Origin: Parasponia andersonii
Lineage: Eukaryota > Streptophyta > Magnoliopsida > Rosales > Cannabaceae
Assembly (NCBI GenBank): GCA_002914805.1
Contig: JXTB01000181.1
Coordinates: 99,007 to 163,006, forward strand
Length of the DNA stretch: 64,000 bases
Direction: 5' to 3'
In this document: positions 46,321 through 57,269 of the stretch, piece by piece
Layout of the letters: each line of letters starts with the position of its first letter
How positions within the stretch are numbered: position 1 is the first letter of the stretch
Program-made: the position numbers and the translations under genes
Notes under the pieces: generated by a model
Told to the model about the DNA's origin: nothing
Seen by the model: the letters and a program-made list of their open reading frames with translations, nothing else
Databases searched by the model: none

Positions 46321-49300
46321 CAGTTGGAAGTAAAATACAACTTGAAGGACCCAAAATCTTCCAAGATTGTGTGCTGTGAAGTACACAAATGTCAATTTAG
46401 AATCACAAGAGTTTCAAACTTACATGTAGCATATTGTTGGCGTTATCTTATAACTCACACTGGAATACAGCAAGACTGCCCATGTCGCAGCTTGACATTC
46501 CTGGTACCATTCTGATTATTTTCTTATTATGTATTTTATTTAATTTGATGGGTTTTCCCTCTCTTTCTCTTTCAGTCGGTTGATGTGAAACAAAAAATAA
46601 ATAAAAGGAAAAAAAAAATCAATCTCTGCCCATATGATTATATGACATATGATGCATTTGACGATATTTTATATAGCTCAAAGTTTATAAGAGGGGGCTG
46701 AAATGGGCGCATGATATGTCATACATATGGATCCTATCCTTTTAACCTTATTTTAGCCTATTAAAAACTATTTCTCTATTCATTCACCGACCATTGTTTT
46801 GACGTTGACGTTGGTATTTCTCTTAATGAAATGCAATCTTTAGTAATACGTATATAAATATTATATGACACGTTCATTTTTTTTATATGCCGAAAAATAT
46901 GTACTTTTTTTTTCCACACAAGTCTTCCTACTTAATGAACAAATTTTAGAGTCAAAATCACAGTCATCTAGTTATTAAATTCATAAATTTGTTAAAGAAT
47001 AATATTAATGCTACAGAATGGGAAGCACTACGTCCATGGATTCCTGCACAACACGCGGTCTCAAAGTCAAATATGATGGCAAAGTATGTTCCATTATTAA
47101 TTTCTGTGAAATATTTGGGTAAAAATGCACCTGTAATTTGAATATATATACCTATGTATTAATTTTAATGAAATGAACTAATAATTATTTCGTTATATCG
47201 AGGAACAAGAACACAGATATGGTAAAAATTTTCGGCAACTATGTGTTGAAGTTCCATTATTTAATGACCTTATAGTTACTTTATTTATGCATCTTTATTT
47301 TTATGTTTAGTGCTTGTGGGGCACTTTCAAAGCGCTTAATTAAGGAGTTAATTAAGATTTGGTTGTTCGCTCATTATAACAATGATGTATCTTTCCCTTA
47401 AAAAAAATGACGTATCTTATCTACAAAAAAAAAATAATAAATAAAATACTATGGACTATCTAATTCACATTGTCTACGAGATTGATCTTGAAAGGCAAGG
47501 CATCATAAACGAAGCTTGGCTGTTGTCTCTGCAGAAAGGATGTACAAGTAGAACATGTATTATTCTTTGTATAATTGTATAATTGTATATTTATAGGTAT
47601 GGCTTTCATAATAACATCTAAGTTAGGGCCACGAAGCTTAATTTGGAAGGAAGAAACTTTTTAAGGCGAAAAAAAATCATTTAATAAAGTAATAGAAATA
47701 CTTGAAAGGGCACTCTCAAAATTGTGGAATATATCATACATCCATGGAAATAAAAAAAAAATAGTGGGATCATAAATCACAACTCTATCTAATATATAAA
47801 AATGTCTATATGTAGATAAACACATATACATGTATATTATCTTTGTTGACTAAGATGTGAACTAAGATTTAGTCTGTTCGGATACCGATCCTGTTACACA
47901 GTTTTATCAATTCAAAACACATTTCTCTAATATGAATTACGAAAAATGTGTTCTAAATTAGTAGAATTGTGTGACGAGACCGAAAGCTAATATTTATATA
48001 TTAAATATATTTATAGATATTTTATATAATCGAATGCGGGAGTGTTGTCTCAGTGGACAATTACCAGACATCAATATAATAAGTAGTTTTGGTCAAGTTC
48101 GGACTTGTTTTAAGAGTTGGGGAGATCGAGAGTTGTGAAATTTTATATAGAGTATTATAAAGTATAAACTAGAAAAAAAGCCTAGAAACCTACATAGATT
48201 TTTTTTATTCGTATAACAACTAAGTACTACTTTATTTCGAAGGTTTTTCTTTTAATTTCTTTTGACCAAAAAAGTCAAATATCTAATGTTTTACATATGC
48301 ATAAGATCTTCGATAAAATATTAATTGGGATGCTCTATGTTCATAGACATTACTAATTAGTAGTTCCGAAATCACTTATACTTGGTTTTCTTTGAAAACT
48401 TGTACTAACCAATAATCTTCTTTCGGTAATTGGTACAAATGATCCTAATTTCATCTGTTTAGCATATTGGTGAGAGTTTTTATATTTGGTATTCAAGTAC
48501 TTAACCTTTCGGTTCATTGGCATTAGTTGGGACTGCATTTTCCGACCAAAATTCCCTTAGATACATTTTGAAGAGTAGAAATTTAATCCAAAATTGCCAA
48601 AGTGAACGTTAGGTATCAATTATGCAAATTTCTCCCCTTGGTCTTTAATGGAATTTCAGATGGACAATACATTAGGACTAACGCATACAAATGAAATAAT
48701 GAATTGAAGCATTAGGTATTGAATATTACCAGGGAAAAAAAAAAGACCAATATACTAAAGGGTTAAAACGTTAAGGACCATTGGTACCTTTTACCTTTAT
48801 TGTTTTTAAATTTTAAACTTCCTCACAACTTCTCGATCAAACATTCACTCATTAAGTCATACGACATGGCAGAATCCATCTAATAGAACTGGTTATGCAC
48901 ATATAAACTAATAAAATTCTAAGATTATAAATTAATATGTTTATTTAAATGCAAACTACATTGTCAACTGATTATCACTAATAAACCAACGAAATTATAA
49001 GAAAAACGGTGGCAAATTTTACTGAAAAGGAAAAACTATTTTGTTGAACCGATAGATGAGGTCGTCTAAGAAAATCTTCTTAGAAGTAGCCTGCAGCAAA
49101 AAAATTCAACATAAAGTTCTGAATTTTAGGCAAATATTTTCTTCTTTATTTTTTCTCAACTTTTTCATCATAATTTCTTTTCCTCCAAAAATCCAGGCTT
49201 CAAATAGAGCCTTAAGGAAAATATTACATGTTAAGATTATTGGTGTTATTGAAAACCATTGGTGGATTAATCGAAATATGTGACTTATCTAAAAGATATG

Positions 49301-49930
49301 CAGTAAAATTGTTAGTAGAATTCACGTTTTTAGCATTTTAAAAATAGAGGCAAAATAATTAGGATGCCAATGGGAAATAGTAATGGAAGAAGAAATTTAA
49401 TCGAAAGTTGGTATCTAGTTCTATGTATTATCTAGAAAGCTTTGAGAAATTTTCTAGGAAGTTCTGCCAAACATTAATAGATTCTCCACAAATTAATTTA
49501 TGTACTTGGTTTATCCTTTATTTGAAGAACTTTAAAAACTTGAGAAACCTCTTGAATGACAGAAAAATGTACTACCAAATATCTATTCCAGGAAAGATAC
49601 GTAATATACAAATCCATTACTTATGAGAAATATGTATATATTAGTGATCGGAACACATACAGTTATGGTTTTTCTAACCTGTTTGTTCAAATCTATTTAT
49701 CTATATACTACACGACATAATCTTGTAAATTTGTAAACTATAACATATTTAGGGGAAAAAATTGTCTTTCTGATACTCGAGGATGCAAATGTAATCCTGT
49801 CTAAAATATAAATGATCAAGCCGCTCCATATTACCGCTATTCATGAAAATGCTTAATTATTTTGATTAAAATTAAAGAAGATTGTAATAAATCAATCGCC
49901 ATTTTGCCTTTTTGCAAAAGAAGTTCACAT
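46321..49930. other. Intergenic, possible non-coding exon
   Basis: 46321-46515 is a less AT-rich block with a 63-codon frame that has no recognisable features. A very good plant splice acceptor (CCCTCTCTTTCTCTTTCAG, ending at 46576) lies below it. Another complex block is at 47016-47088. Together with the TATA at 44.24 kb these may be parts of a non-coding RNA or a decayed gene. The rest is AT-rich with nothing recognised. Confidence 0.25.
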
Positions 49931-50366
49931 CTTTCTATTAGAATAAAAATAAAATATGCTATTGTGTATTTTTTTTAAATCAAATCTTACTAGATCCACA
50001 TATATTGTAAAAACTTAATTTTAAAATTATTGAAGAAGCATTTTTACTCTTTGAACTTGTTAATTGATATCTACAGAAAAAGTCGGAAGGCAACTATCTA
50101 TATGATTCGTGACCTTTCAGGAATCTCACTGTAATCGCCTTTAAATGTACAAAATTCTTAACAACCTTCAAACATACAATTTTTTTTTTCTAAATTTAAT
50201 TATCTGATTTCAAAAATTAAAAATATTTGCTTTTAATAATTTTAAACCTAATTTAGACTATATATGTGAATTCAGTGAGAATTGTTAGAAAAATACAAAT
50301 AAAAGAATTTACTTAATATTAAAAAAAGTATTAGATTTTTTTTTTTTGAAAAAGGCTAAATATGTT

Positions 50367-50401
<35 letters not shown>

Positions 50402-50728
50402 GGTCATAATCCAATATGTATTTTCTTTTATCTATTTATAAGTATTTTTTAGATTATAGATTATTATTTAATAGCTACCATTATTTACCAAATAATGGTA
50501 GCTATTAAATAATAATCCAACGTCTAAAAAAAATACTTAATAACCATTATTGTTGTTTAATAGCTACCATTATTATGATAAAATGTTGAAAAAAATAATA
50601 ATAAATATGCGTTATTTAATATTTTTCTCTATCTATATTTTATTATAAAAGACATATGCGGTGAATTTTAATTAGACAAAATGACTCTTATAAATAAATA
50701 AATAAAAATATCTACTGAATTAGTGGCC
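50402..50728. mobile_element. MULE-type MITE, copy in segment 1, enlarged by a palindrome
   Basis: Ends GGTCATAATCCAATATGTATTTT and ATATCTACTGAATTAGTGGCC match the termini of the family defined at 60806-61045. It is about 90 bases longer than its partner in segment 2 because of the inverted duplication at 50459-50517 and the text after it. Confidence 0.6.
50459..50517. repeat. Perfect palindrome: 28-bp arms, 3-nt spacer
   Basis: Left arm 50459-50486 (GATTATTATTTAATAGCTAC...) and right arm 50490-50517 are exact reverse complements, separated by ACC. The partner MITE in segment 2 has only a single diverged arm. Confidence 0.95.
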
Positions 50729-51298
50729 TCTTCATATGTATATCCCTAAATTTACATAAACTTACATTGTATATGTATTTTCGAACAAAATCATGGGAAA
50801 GTCTTCATGTTTCATTTTATTTTAGAAAAATAAAATAAAATTGTATCCATGCAAGCCTAGAGAAGGCTGGTCTCCCTTGAATTTCACCACTTGTTTGATT
50901 TTAATCCGTTATTACATGGAGCGCTGATACTTTCGTTCTAAACTTTCCTCCATTAGTGCCAAACGATCTCCTATGGAAAAATGAGAAAAGTTCAGTGTTT
51001 AGAGCTCAGAGGGCAAATACATGTATGTATACGTTATACCATTGTTCTCAACCCATAGGATTAACAAAGAGTCATTCTCATGTGGCAATTATTCAATAGC
51101 CATTGGCACCAACACGTGTAATGTTAATGAAAATTTTGACAATGCATGATATATAATATATTCGAATCATTTATGTACCTCAACATTAGAGTTCAATGTG
51201 GACACCTTACACAAAGTTTCTTACCGCACATTAAATCAGGATTTTGATTTCGTTTTTATTTCTTTTACGAAGAAAGCGAGAGAGCGCGCGTATATATA

Positions 51299-51514
51299 GA
51301 TTGCTAATTTAGTAGGTATTTTTTTTTATGTATATGTTTTTTTTTTTTGTTATTAGATCATGATCTAACAATTATAATAAAATACATGAAAAGATATAAA
51401 TTATTAATGCACTTTCTTTTATTTTTACTACAAAAAAATTTACATGATAAATTTTCATTAGCCAAATTGATACCTATGTATAGGTTAACAAAAATACCTA
51501 GTGGATTGGTGCCC
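51299..51514. mobile_element. MULE-type MITE at the right end of segment 1
   Basis: Termini ATTGCTAATTTAGTAGGTATTTTT and AAAAATACCTAGTGGATTGGTGCCC fit the family's inverted ends. Internal landmarks (ACATGATAAATTTTCATTAGCCAAATTGATACC) match the other members. Confidence 0.65.
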
Positions 51515-51553
51515 ATATATAAATATATATATATTATATATATATATTTAAAA

Positions 51554-51793
51554 GTTGTCAATTCCGTAGGTATTATTTTTTTATCTATGTGTAAGTATAG
51601 TTTTTTATCCATTCGATTATTATTTAATGGTGAACTAATGATTATAATGAAGTGCATAAAAAGATGTACATCATTAATGTTATTTCTCTGTCTTATCTTT
51701 TACTATTAAAAAATGTGCATAATAAATTTTCATTAGCCAAATTGAAACTTATGTATAAGTAAAAAAAAAAAAATACATAGTAGATTAGTGCTC
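51554..51793. mobile_element. MULE-type MITE between the two segments
   Basis: 240 bp; ends GTTGTCAATTCCGTAGGTATT and AATACATAGTAGATTAGTGCTC; same interior as the neighbouring copy (CATAATAAATTTTCATTAGCCAAATTGA). It separates the two halves of the segmental duplication. Confidence 0.65.
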
Positions 51794-52277
51794 ATATATA
51801 AATTTTTATTAGAATAAAAATAAAACATTCTATTATGTATTTAAAAAAAAAAATCAAATCCTACCAGATTCATATATACTATCAGAACTTGAGTTTAAAA
51901 TTATTGAATAAACATCTTTGTTCTTTGATTTGTTAATTTATATGTATAGAAAAAGTCGGAAGGCAACTATCTCTATGATTCGTAACCTTATAGGAATCTC
52001 GTTGTAACAGCCTTTAAATGCACAAAATTCTTAACAACCTTGAAACATATAAAAATTCTTTTTTTTTTCTTTTCTAAATTTAGTTATCTGATTTCAAAAG
52101 TTAAAAGTTTTCACCTTCAATATTTTTAAATCTAATCTAGATTATATATATGAATTTAGTGAGAATTGATAGAAAAATATAAATAAAAAACTTTGCTTAA
52201 TATTAGGAAAAATATTAGGGGTTTGTTTTATATACAAAAAGGCTAAACGTGTTAGAGTTTATATATATGTATATATA

Positions 52278-52512
52278 GGCCATAATTCAATATGTATTTT
52301 TTTTTACCTATTTGTAGGTATTTTTGTAGCCGTTAGATTATTATTTAATAATTACTATATTTTGAGTAGTTAGAAAAATATGATAAATACACATTATTTA
52401 ATATTTTTTCCTCTCTCTCTACTTTTTACTATAGAAGACGTACATGATAAATTTTAATTGGACAAAATAATATTTATAAATACGTAAAAAAAAAACCTAC
52501 TAAATTAGTGCC
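52278..52512. mobile_element. MULE-type MITE, copy in segment 2
   Basis: 235 bp; ends GGCCATAATTCAATATGTATTT and AACCTACTAAATTAGTGCC; interior GTACATGATAAATTTTAATTGGAC as in the rest of the family. The paralogue of 50402-50728, without the palindrome. Confidence 0.65.
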
Positions 52513-52658
52513 TTCTATATATGTATATACCTAAATTTACAAAAACTTACATTGTATATGTATTTTCAAACAAAATCCCAAGAAAGTCTTCATGTTTCAT
52601 TTCATTTTAGAAAAACATCAAAACAAAACTATATTCACGAAAGTCTAGAGAACACTGG

Positions 52659-53269
52659 TAGAGATGTAAAGTGGGCCGAATCGGCCCGACTCAGTCCACA
52701 TTTGATAAGTCTATATGGGCTTTGTATAATATATAGGCTCAGCCTGTCTAAAATATGGGTTGGGACGAACAACTCATATTTTTATTAAAGGGCTTGGCAC
52801 AGCCCACAGACCCAACCCACATTTTGTGCGTGCCTAAGTGGGTCGTACTTAAGTGGGCTATATTTATACAGATCGAATATGGGACATAATGTGAATCTAA
52901 TTTTGTTATTTTTCTATGCTTTAAAATATTAAATATGAGCCTAAAACTCATTCATATTCTTTTAAAATTTGAATAAATAGAAAATAAACAAAATTAATAA
53001 ATAAATAACATTAAAAACATATAAATGAAAATATTTAACTAAGATTTTTTGAAATTTTAATTAAGAAATATAATTAAAATTATATATAAAAGGACTAAAT
53101 ATTGGTCGTGCTAAGCCGGGCCAATGACTAAGGCTCAGTCCGACCCTACTATATGTAATGGGCCGGCCTAAACCCACGTAATATAGGCATAGATTGGGCT
53201 AATACCGTACTTTTTCTTTTTTAGAATTTGGGCCAGTCCAAAAAAGTCCGGGACACATTAACCTCTCTA
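52659..53269. mobile_element. Non-autonomous hAT DNA transposon with 8-bp TSD
   Basis: A 611-bp insert with ends TAGAGATGTAAAGTGGGCC and (reverse complement) TAGAGAGGTTAATGTGTCCCGG, flanked by the exact 8-base duplication AACACTGG (52651-52658 and 53270-53277). An 8-bp duplication and GGGCC-rich subterminal text are characteristic of hAT elements. There is no transposase. The paralogous segment 1 shows the unfilled site AAGGCTGG at 50863-50870 in the same context (TAGAG...TCTCCCTTGAATTTC). Confidence 0.88.
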
Positions 53270-53714
53270 AACACTGGTCTCCCTTGAATTTCACCACTTG
53301 TTTGATTTTAATCCGTTATTACATGGAGCGCTGATACATTCGTTCTAAACTTGCCTCCATTAGTGCCAAAAGATCTCCTATGGAACAATGAGAAAAGTTG
53401 AGTGCTTAGAGCTCGGAGTGTAAATACATGAATGCATACCGTATACCATTGTTCTCAACCCATGTGATTAACAAAGAGTCATTCTCATGTGGCAATTATT
53501 CAACAGCCATTGGCACCAACACGTGTAATGTTAGTGAAAATTTTGACAATGCATGATATATTATATATTCGAATCATTTATGCACCTCAACATTAGAGTT
53601 CAATGACGAGACATTACACCAAGTTTCTTACCACACATGAAATCAGGATTTCATTATTTCTTTTACCAAGAAAGCGAGAGCGTGCGCGCCCACACACAAC
53701 TATATATATATATA

Positions 53715-53925
53715 NNNNNNNNNNNNNNNNNNNNNNNNNNNNNNNNNNNNNNNNNNNNNNNNNNNNNNNNNNNNNNNNNNNNNNNNNNNNNNNNNNNNNN
53801 NNNNNNNNNNNNNNNNNNNNNNNNNNNNNNNNNNNNNNNNNNNNNNNNNNNNNNNNNNNNNNNNNNNNNNNNNNNNNNNNNNNNNNNNNNNNNNNNNNNN
53901 NNNNNNNNNNNNNNNNNNNNNNNNN
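53715..53925. other. Assembly gap (211 N)
   Basis: N run following a (TA)n tract. The frames reported through it are artefacts. By analogy with segment 1 it should contain most of a MITE whose right end is 53926-53957. Confidence 1.
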
Positions 53926-53957
53926 ATAAAAAAAAAATACTTATTGAATTTGCAACC

Positions 53958-55569
53958 ATACGAGCACACATATGTAGATTAGAGTTATAAATAATCAGTA
54001 TCTTTAAATAACTATAGCTATAATGTTACATAATACATTGATGATACAAAAAATTGAAGTAAGCTAATTTTGTCTTAAGATTATATGAACTAAAGATGCC
54101 ATGGATAGAAAATATAAGTCTTTGCTGTCTTTGGATCTTGACTACTATGCCGGAGCCGGTTATGCGCAGTTACATTATGCTATAGGCTTTTTCTAAGTTA
54201 TTTGGTGACTTAAGAAAAACTTTACCGACAAAAATGTGACAGCCTTGAACGCCAAGCGATTGGGAGAAGCAATAAATAAACTCAGTTAAAAGCTTTGACC
54301 CGTTTGATTAATGAATAAAGAAATAGATTTCATATGTAAATATACACATTATTGTATATGTAGGTGCAATAAAAAAAAATAGAGTTAATTAGAAGCAATC
54401 ATCTGAATCATGTGCAATTACAGTTCCTATCTGTACCATTTGCAGAAACTTTCAGCACCTCTTCATCATCCATATACACCTTTTTCTGACGTTGTTATGG
54501 ACAGTGCCAATCAATTCAGATACCCAAAATCACTTTTTCTACCTCCAAATCTTTATTTTTCTCTTTTTTTCCTCTGCCCTTTTCGACATAGTAATTATTG
54601 CCCAAATTGATTCCCAACAATCATTTTACATTATTATTATTATTACAATTTGCTTTTATTTTTTTCCTTAAAAAAATTGGACTTAAAATAATAATTTTTT
54701 ACTTATTGCAAATTTTAAAAAATTACATGGTACCTAATACGCACCATAGTACATGCTCTTGCTCAATCCGTCAACTTTAATTTCATCTTATTTCGACTAT
54801 AACACCAATTAGTATTCATCTACACATGATAATATGTCGGTTTTACACTATTTTGTCATGATTCTACAATATTATAATGTTAACAACTATATAGTGATCA
54901 CTAAGTAAGAACATAAGTTTTCTTTCGAAAAATGAAACAAAAAAAATTCAAATTTACTCCTGTACCCTTTTGACTAAAAGGAGCAAATGTCATAGATAGA
55001 CATATACACCCCTCGTTCTCAGTTCATGAAAAAATCATCTTTCAAAAGCAAAATCTAACATATTCGCTCAACTTGGGATCCGAAAAAGCAAGCCAAGTAT
55101 GCCCAAAGAAGGAACAAAAGGCCATAACTGAAATAAACATAAAAATGAATATATGAACAGAAGAAGAAAATAAAGGCAACCAAGATTCTTGATCATCTAT
55201 CATTGCTGTTCAATTACAATTTTCTCTTTTTTTTTTTTTTTTTTATAATTATCAATCCAATGGCTGAGATCCACACCCTTTCCAGTAAACCCCACCCAGA
55301 ATTATTGCGCCCTCCCTCACCCAATCCATAGATCTACACTTTCTCCTTCTCCTTAAAATTTTTTTTTTGGGTCTCCCTTCACATTTATCTTATTCTATAT
55401 TGAGTTTATATGTATTTTCTACAACAACATCGACAGCTTGGAAACAATATGATCCAGTGCACCGAGGACCACCAACAATAACTTTAAAAAGTAATAAAAA
55501 CAAAAATAAATATAAAATTTCCCCAAAAGAAAGAGAAAAAAAGAAAAAAAAAAAGTGGATGATGATTAA
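53958..55569. other. Intergenic and 3' flank of the epimerase gene
   Basis: AT-rich, no gene seen. The part nearest 55569 (about 55250-55569) is probably the 3' untranslated region of the minus-strand epimerase transcript; a polyadenylation site cannot be placed with confidence. Confidence 0.4.
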
Positions 55570-56937
55570 TCAAGCGGATTCCTCGGGATGCTCAGGGCTG
55601 TCCTTTTTTACCCTCGACTGAATCCCATAATAACTAACGTACCACTTGACGAACTTCCTCAACCCGGTGGACAGGTCCGTAGTGGGCTTGTACCCGAAGT
55701 CCCTGAACGCCAGGCTCACGTTCGCGTGCGTGTACGGGACGTCGCCGTTCCGAGGCATCTTGATCACGTGCCTCTTCGCCTTGACGCTCAGGAGTGACTC
55801 GAGGATCGAGACCAGCCTCCCCACGGGGACCGGCGACGTGTTCCCGAGGTTGTAGACCCTCAGCTGGGCGGGGCCCCGCTTCTTGCCGCCGCTCCCGGTG
55901 CTCTTCTCGGCCGTGTCGAGGGCCCCAAGGCACCCCTTCACGACGTCGTCTATGTACGTGAAGTCACGCGCCACCTCCTTCTCGTCCTGCGTCTGATACA
56001 CTTCGATGGGCTTGCCGCGGAGGATGTCCTTGGTGAAGAAGAAGTAGGCCATGTCGGGCCTGCCCCAGGGTCCATACACCGTGAAGAACCTCAGGCCCGT
56101 CAGGGAGAGCCCGTAGATGTGGTTGTACGTGTGGGCTATCTCCTCCCCGGCCTTCTTCGTGGCGGCGTAGAGGCTGGCCGGCTGGTCCGTGCGGTGGAGC
56201 TCGGAGAAGGGGTTCTGGGTGTTGAGCCCGTAGACCGAGCTCGACGAGGCCCAGACGATGGCGGGCTGCGGGTTGGCGGCCTTGGCCACCTCCAGGAGGC
56301 TGACGAAGCCGGCGATGTTGGATCGCACGTACGACTGGGGGTTCTGCATTGCATACCGGACGCCCGCCTGGGCCGCCAGGTGGAGCACGTGCGTGAAGGG
56401 GACGACGTCGAAGAGCTTGGAGAGGAGCGGCGCGTCGTTCAGGTCCCCGTCGACGATGAAGACCTGGTGCCGGGCCAGGAGGGCCTGGCGGGCCCGCTTC
56501 AGCGAGGGGTCGTAGTAGTCATTGAAGTTGTCGAGGCCGAGCACGCCGTCGCCCCGCTTTTTCAGGGCGAGGGAGCAGTGCGACCCGACGAAGCCGGCGG
56601 CGCCGGTCACCAGGACGGACATTCCGCTGGGGCGGCGAGGGGTGGACGAGTGGCGGACCTGCTTCTCCCAGGCGGCGCCGCCGACCCCGCTGCCGTAGAA
56701 GGCGGAGGAGAGGAAGTTGTTGCTGGTGTGGAAGCGGCTGGTGTGGCCGTGGGTGTGGTCGGAGAGGGGTGGGTAGTTGAGGGTGAAGAAGAGGATGAGG
56801 ACGAGGGCGATGAGGAGTGTGGCGCGGAAGAGGAGCTTGGAGGAAGCGTTAAGGAGCTTGGTGCTGTTGACTCTTCTCAAGTAGCTGTTGTAGCGCTCTA
56901 GCTTTATGGTTTTGCTCGTATCAGGCGGAGACGCCAT
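55570..56937 (-). CDS. GAE: UDP-glucuronate 4-epimerase, membrane anchored
   Basis: An intronless 455-residue protein that converts UDP-glucuronate to UDP-galacturonate, the sugar donor for pectin, in the Golgi. A basic cytosolic N-terminus (MASPPDTSKT, YNSYLRRVNSTKLLN) precedes one membrane segment (about residues 37-54, ATLLIALVLILFFTLNY), giving type II topology. A His/Ser-rich stem follows. The catalytic SDR fold from about 106 has the NAD-binding TGAAGFVG (111-118), HLAAQAGVRYA (186-196), the Ser motif ASSSSVYG (230-237) and the catalytic Tyr257/Lys261 in YAATK. LRFFTVYGPWGRPDM and DFTYIDDVV are conserved in the GAE family, whose Arabidopsis members are about 430-460 residues. The first residues most resemble the GAE1/GAE6 group; the exact orthologue is not decided. 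The start is the first ATG after a CT-rich leader. The coding sequence is strikingly GC-rich compared with its surroundings. Confidence 0.96.
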   Translation of the reverse strand: MASPPDTSKTIKLERYNSYLRRVNSTKLLNASSKLLFRATLLIALVLILFFTLNYPPLSDHTHGHTSRFHTSNNFLSSAFYGSGVGGAAWEKQVRHSSTPRRPSGMSVLVTGAAGFVGSHCSLALKKRGDGVLGLDNFNDYYDPSLKRARQALLARHQVFIVDGDLNDAPLLSKLFDVVPFTHVLHLAAQAGVRYAMQNPQSYVRSNIAGFVSLLEVAKAANPQPAIVWASSSSVYGLNTQNPFSELHRTDQPASLYAATKKAGEEIAHTYNHIYGLSLTGLRFFTVYGPWGRPDMAYFFFTKDILRGKPIEVYQTQDEKEVARDFTYIDDVVKGCLGALDTAEKSTGSGGKKRGPAQLRVYNLGNTSPVPVGRLVSILESLLSVKAKRHVIKMPRNGDVPYTHANVSLAFRDFGYKPTTDLSTGLRKFVKWYVSYYGIQSRVKKDSPEHPEESA

Positions 56938-57240
56938 TGGTGTTGGTGCTTGGTAGTGGTGTTTAATCTTTCAGGGCTCGAAAAGATATGTAAGTGTGTA
57001 TATATGGTGCTTTTTTTTTTTTGTGTGTGTGTGTGTGTGTGTGAATGTGTGAGAACGAAAGATAGATCGAGGAAGAGAGCTGAGTTTGAGATCGAGCCCT
57101 GAAGTTGTTAAGAGTGTAGAAAGATTAATATAAAGGAAACGAAGAGAGAGAAAGAGGAGACGGAGGAGAGAGAGAGATAGAGAGAGAGAGGTTGGTGTTG
57201 GTTGGAGACCACTTTCTCTCTCTCTTTTTTTTTTTGGGAA
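56938..57240 (-). promoter_or_regulatory. 5' leader region of the epimerase gene
   Basis: On the minus strand a CT-rich tract (about 57140-57230, CTCTCT/CCTCCGTCTCC) is followed by an (AC)n microsatellite (57024-57042), an A run and CACCAACACCA directly before the ATG. CT-rich leaders are common for strongly expressed plant genes. A TATA-like TATATAAAATA lies at about 57410-57420 on the minus strand, but the transcription start is not fixed. Confidence 0.5.
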
Positions 57241-57269
57241 AAAGAAATTATTAACTCTGTTCTCCATTT

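Larger units (their letters stand above)
49931..51514. repeat. Segmental tandem duplication, copy 1
   Basis: From ATTAGAATAAAAATAAAA (49938) through AAAAAGTCGGAAGGCAACTATCT (about 50079), the MITE at 50402-50728, GATTTTAATCCGTTATTACATGGAGCGC (about 50896) and AACCCATAGGATTAACAAAGAGTCA (about 51050) to a terminal MITE. The same order recurs at 51807-53957. Copy 1 lacks the hAT element found in copy 2. Confidence 0.9.
51807..53957. repeat. Segmental tandem duplication, copy 2 (with hAT insertion and gap)
   Basis: Repeats copy 1 from TTATTAGAATAAAAATAAAAC onward, with the same order of landmarks. Subtracting the hAT element plus its duplicated target gives a length close to copy 1. The end falls in an assembly gap, but the text after the gap (AAATACTTATTGAATTTGCAACC, to 53957) is a MITE terminus, as at the end of copy 1. 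Confidence 0.88.

Noticed and set aside
47016..47088. Complex block that reads like a short exon
   Set aside because: No matching splice pair or protein family could be recognised. Mentioned only as part of a possible non-coding unit.
56119..56901. 260-codon open frame on the plus strand opposite the epimerase
   Set aside because: Low-complexity Gly/Glu/Val/Ala translation produced by the GC3 bias of the true gene on the other strand.
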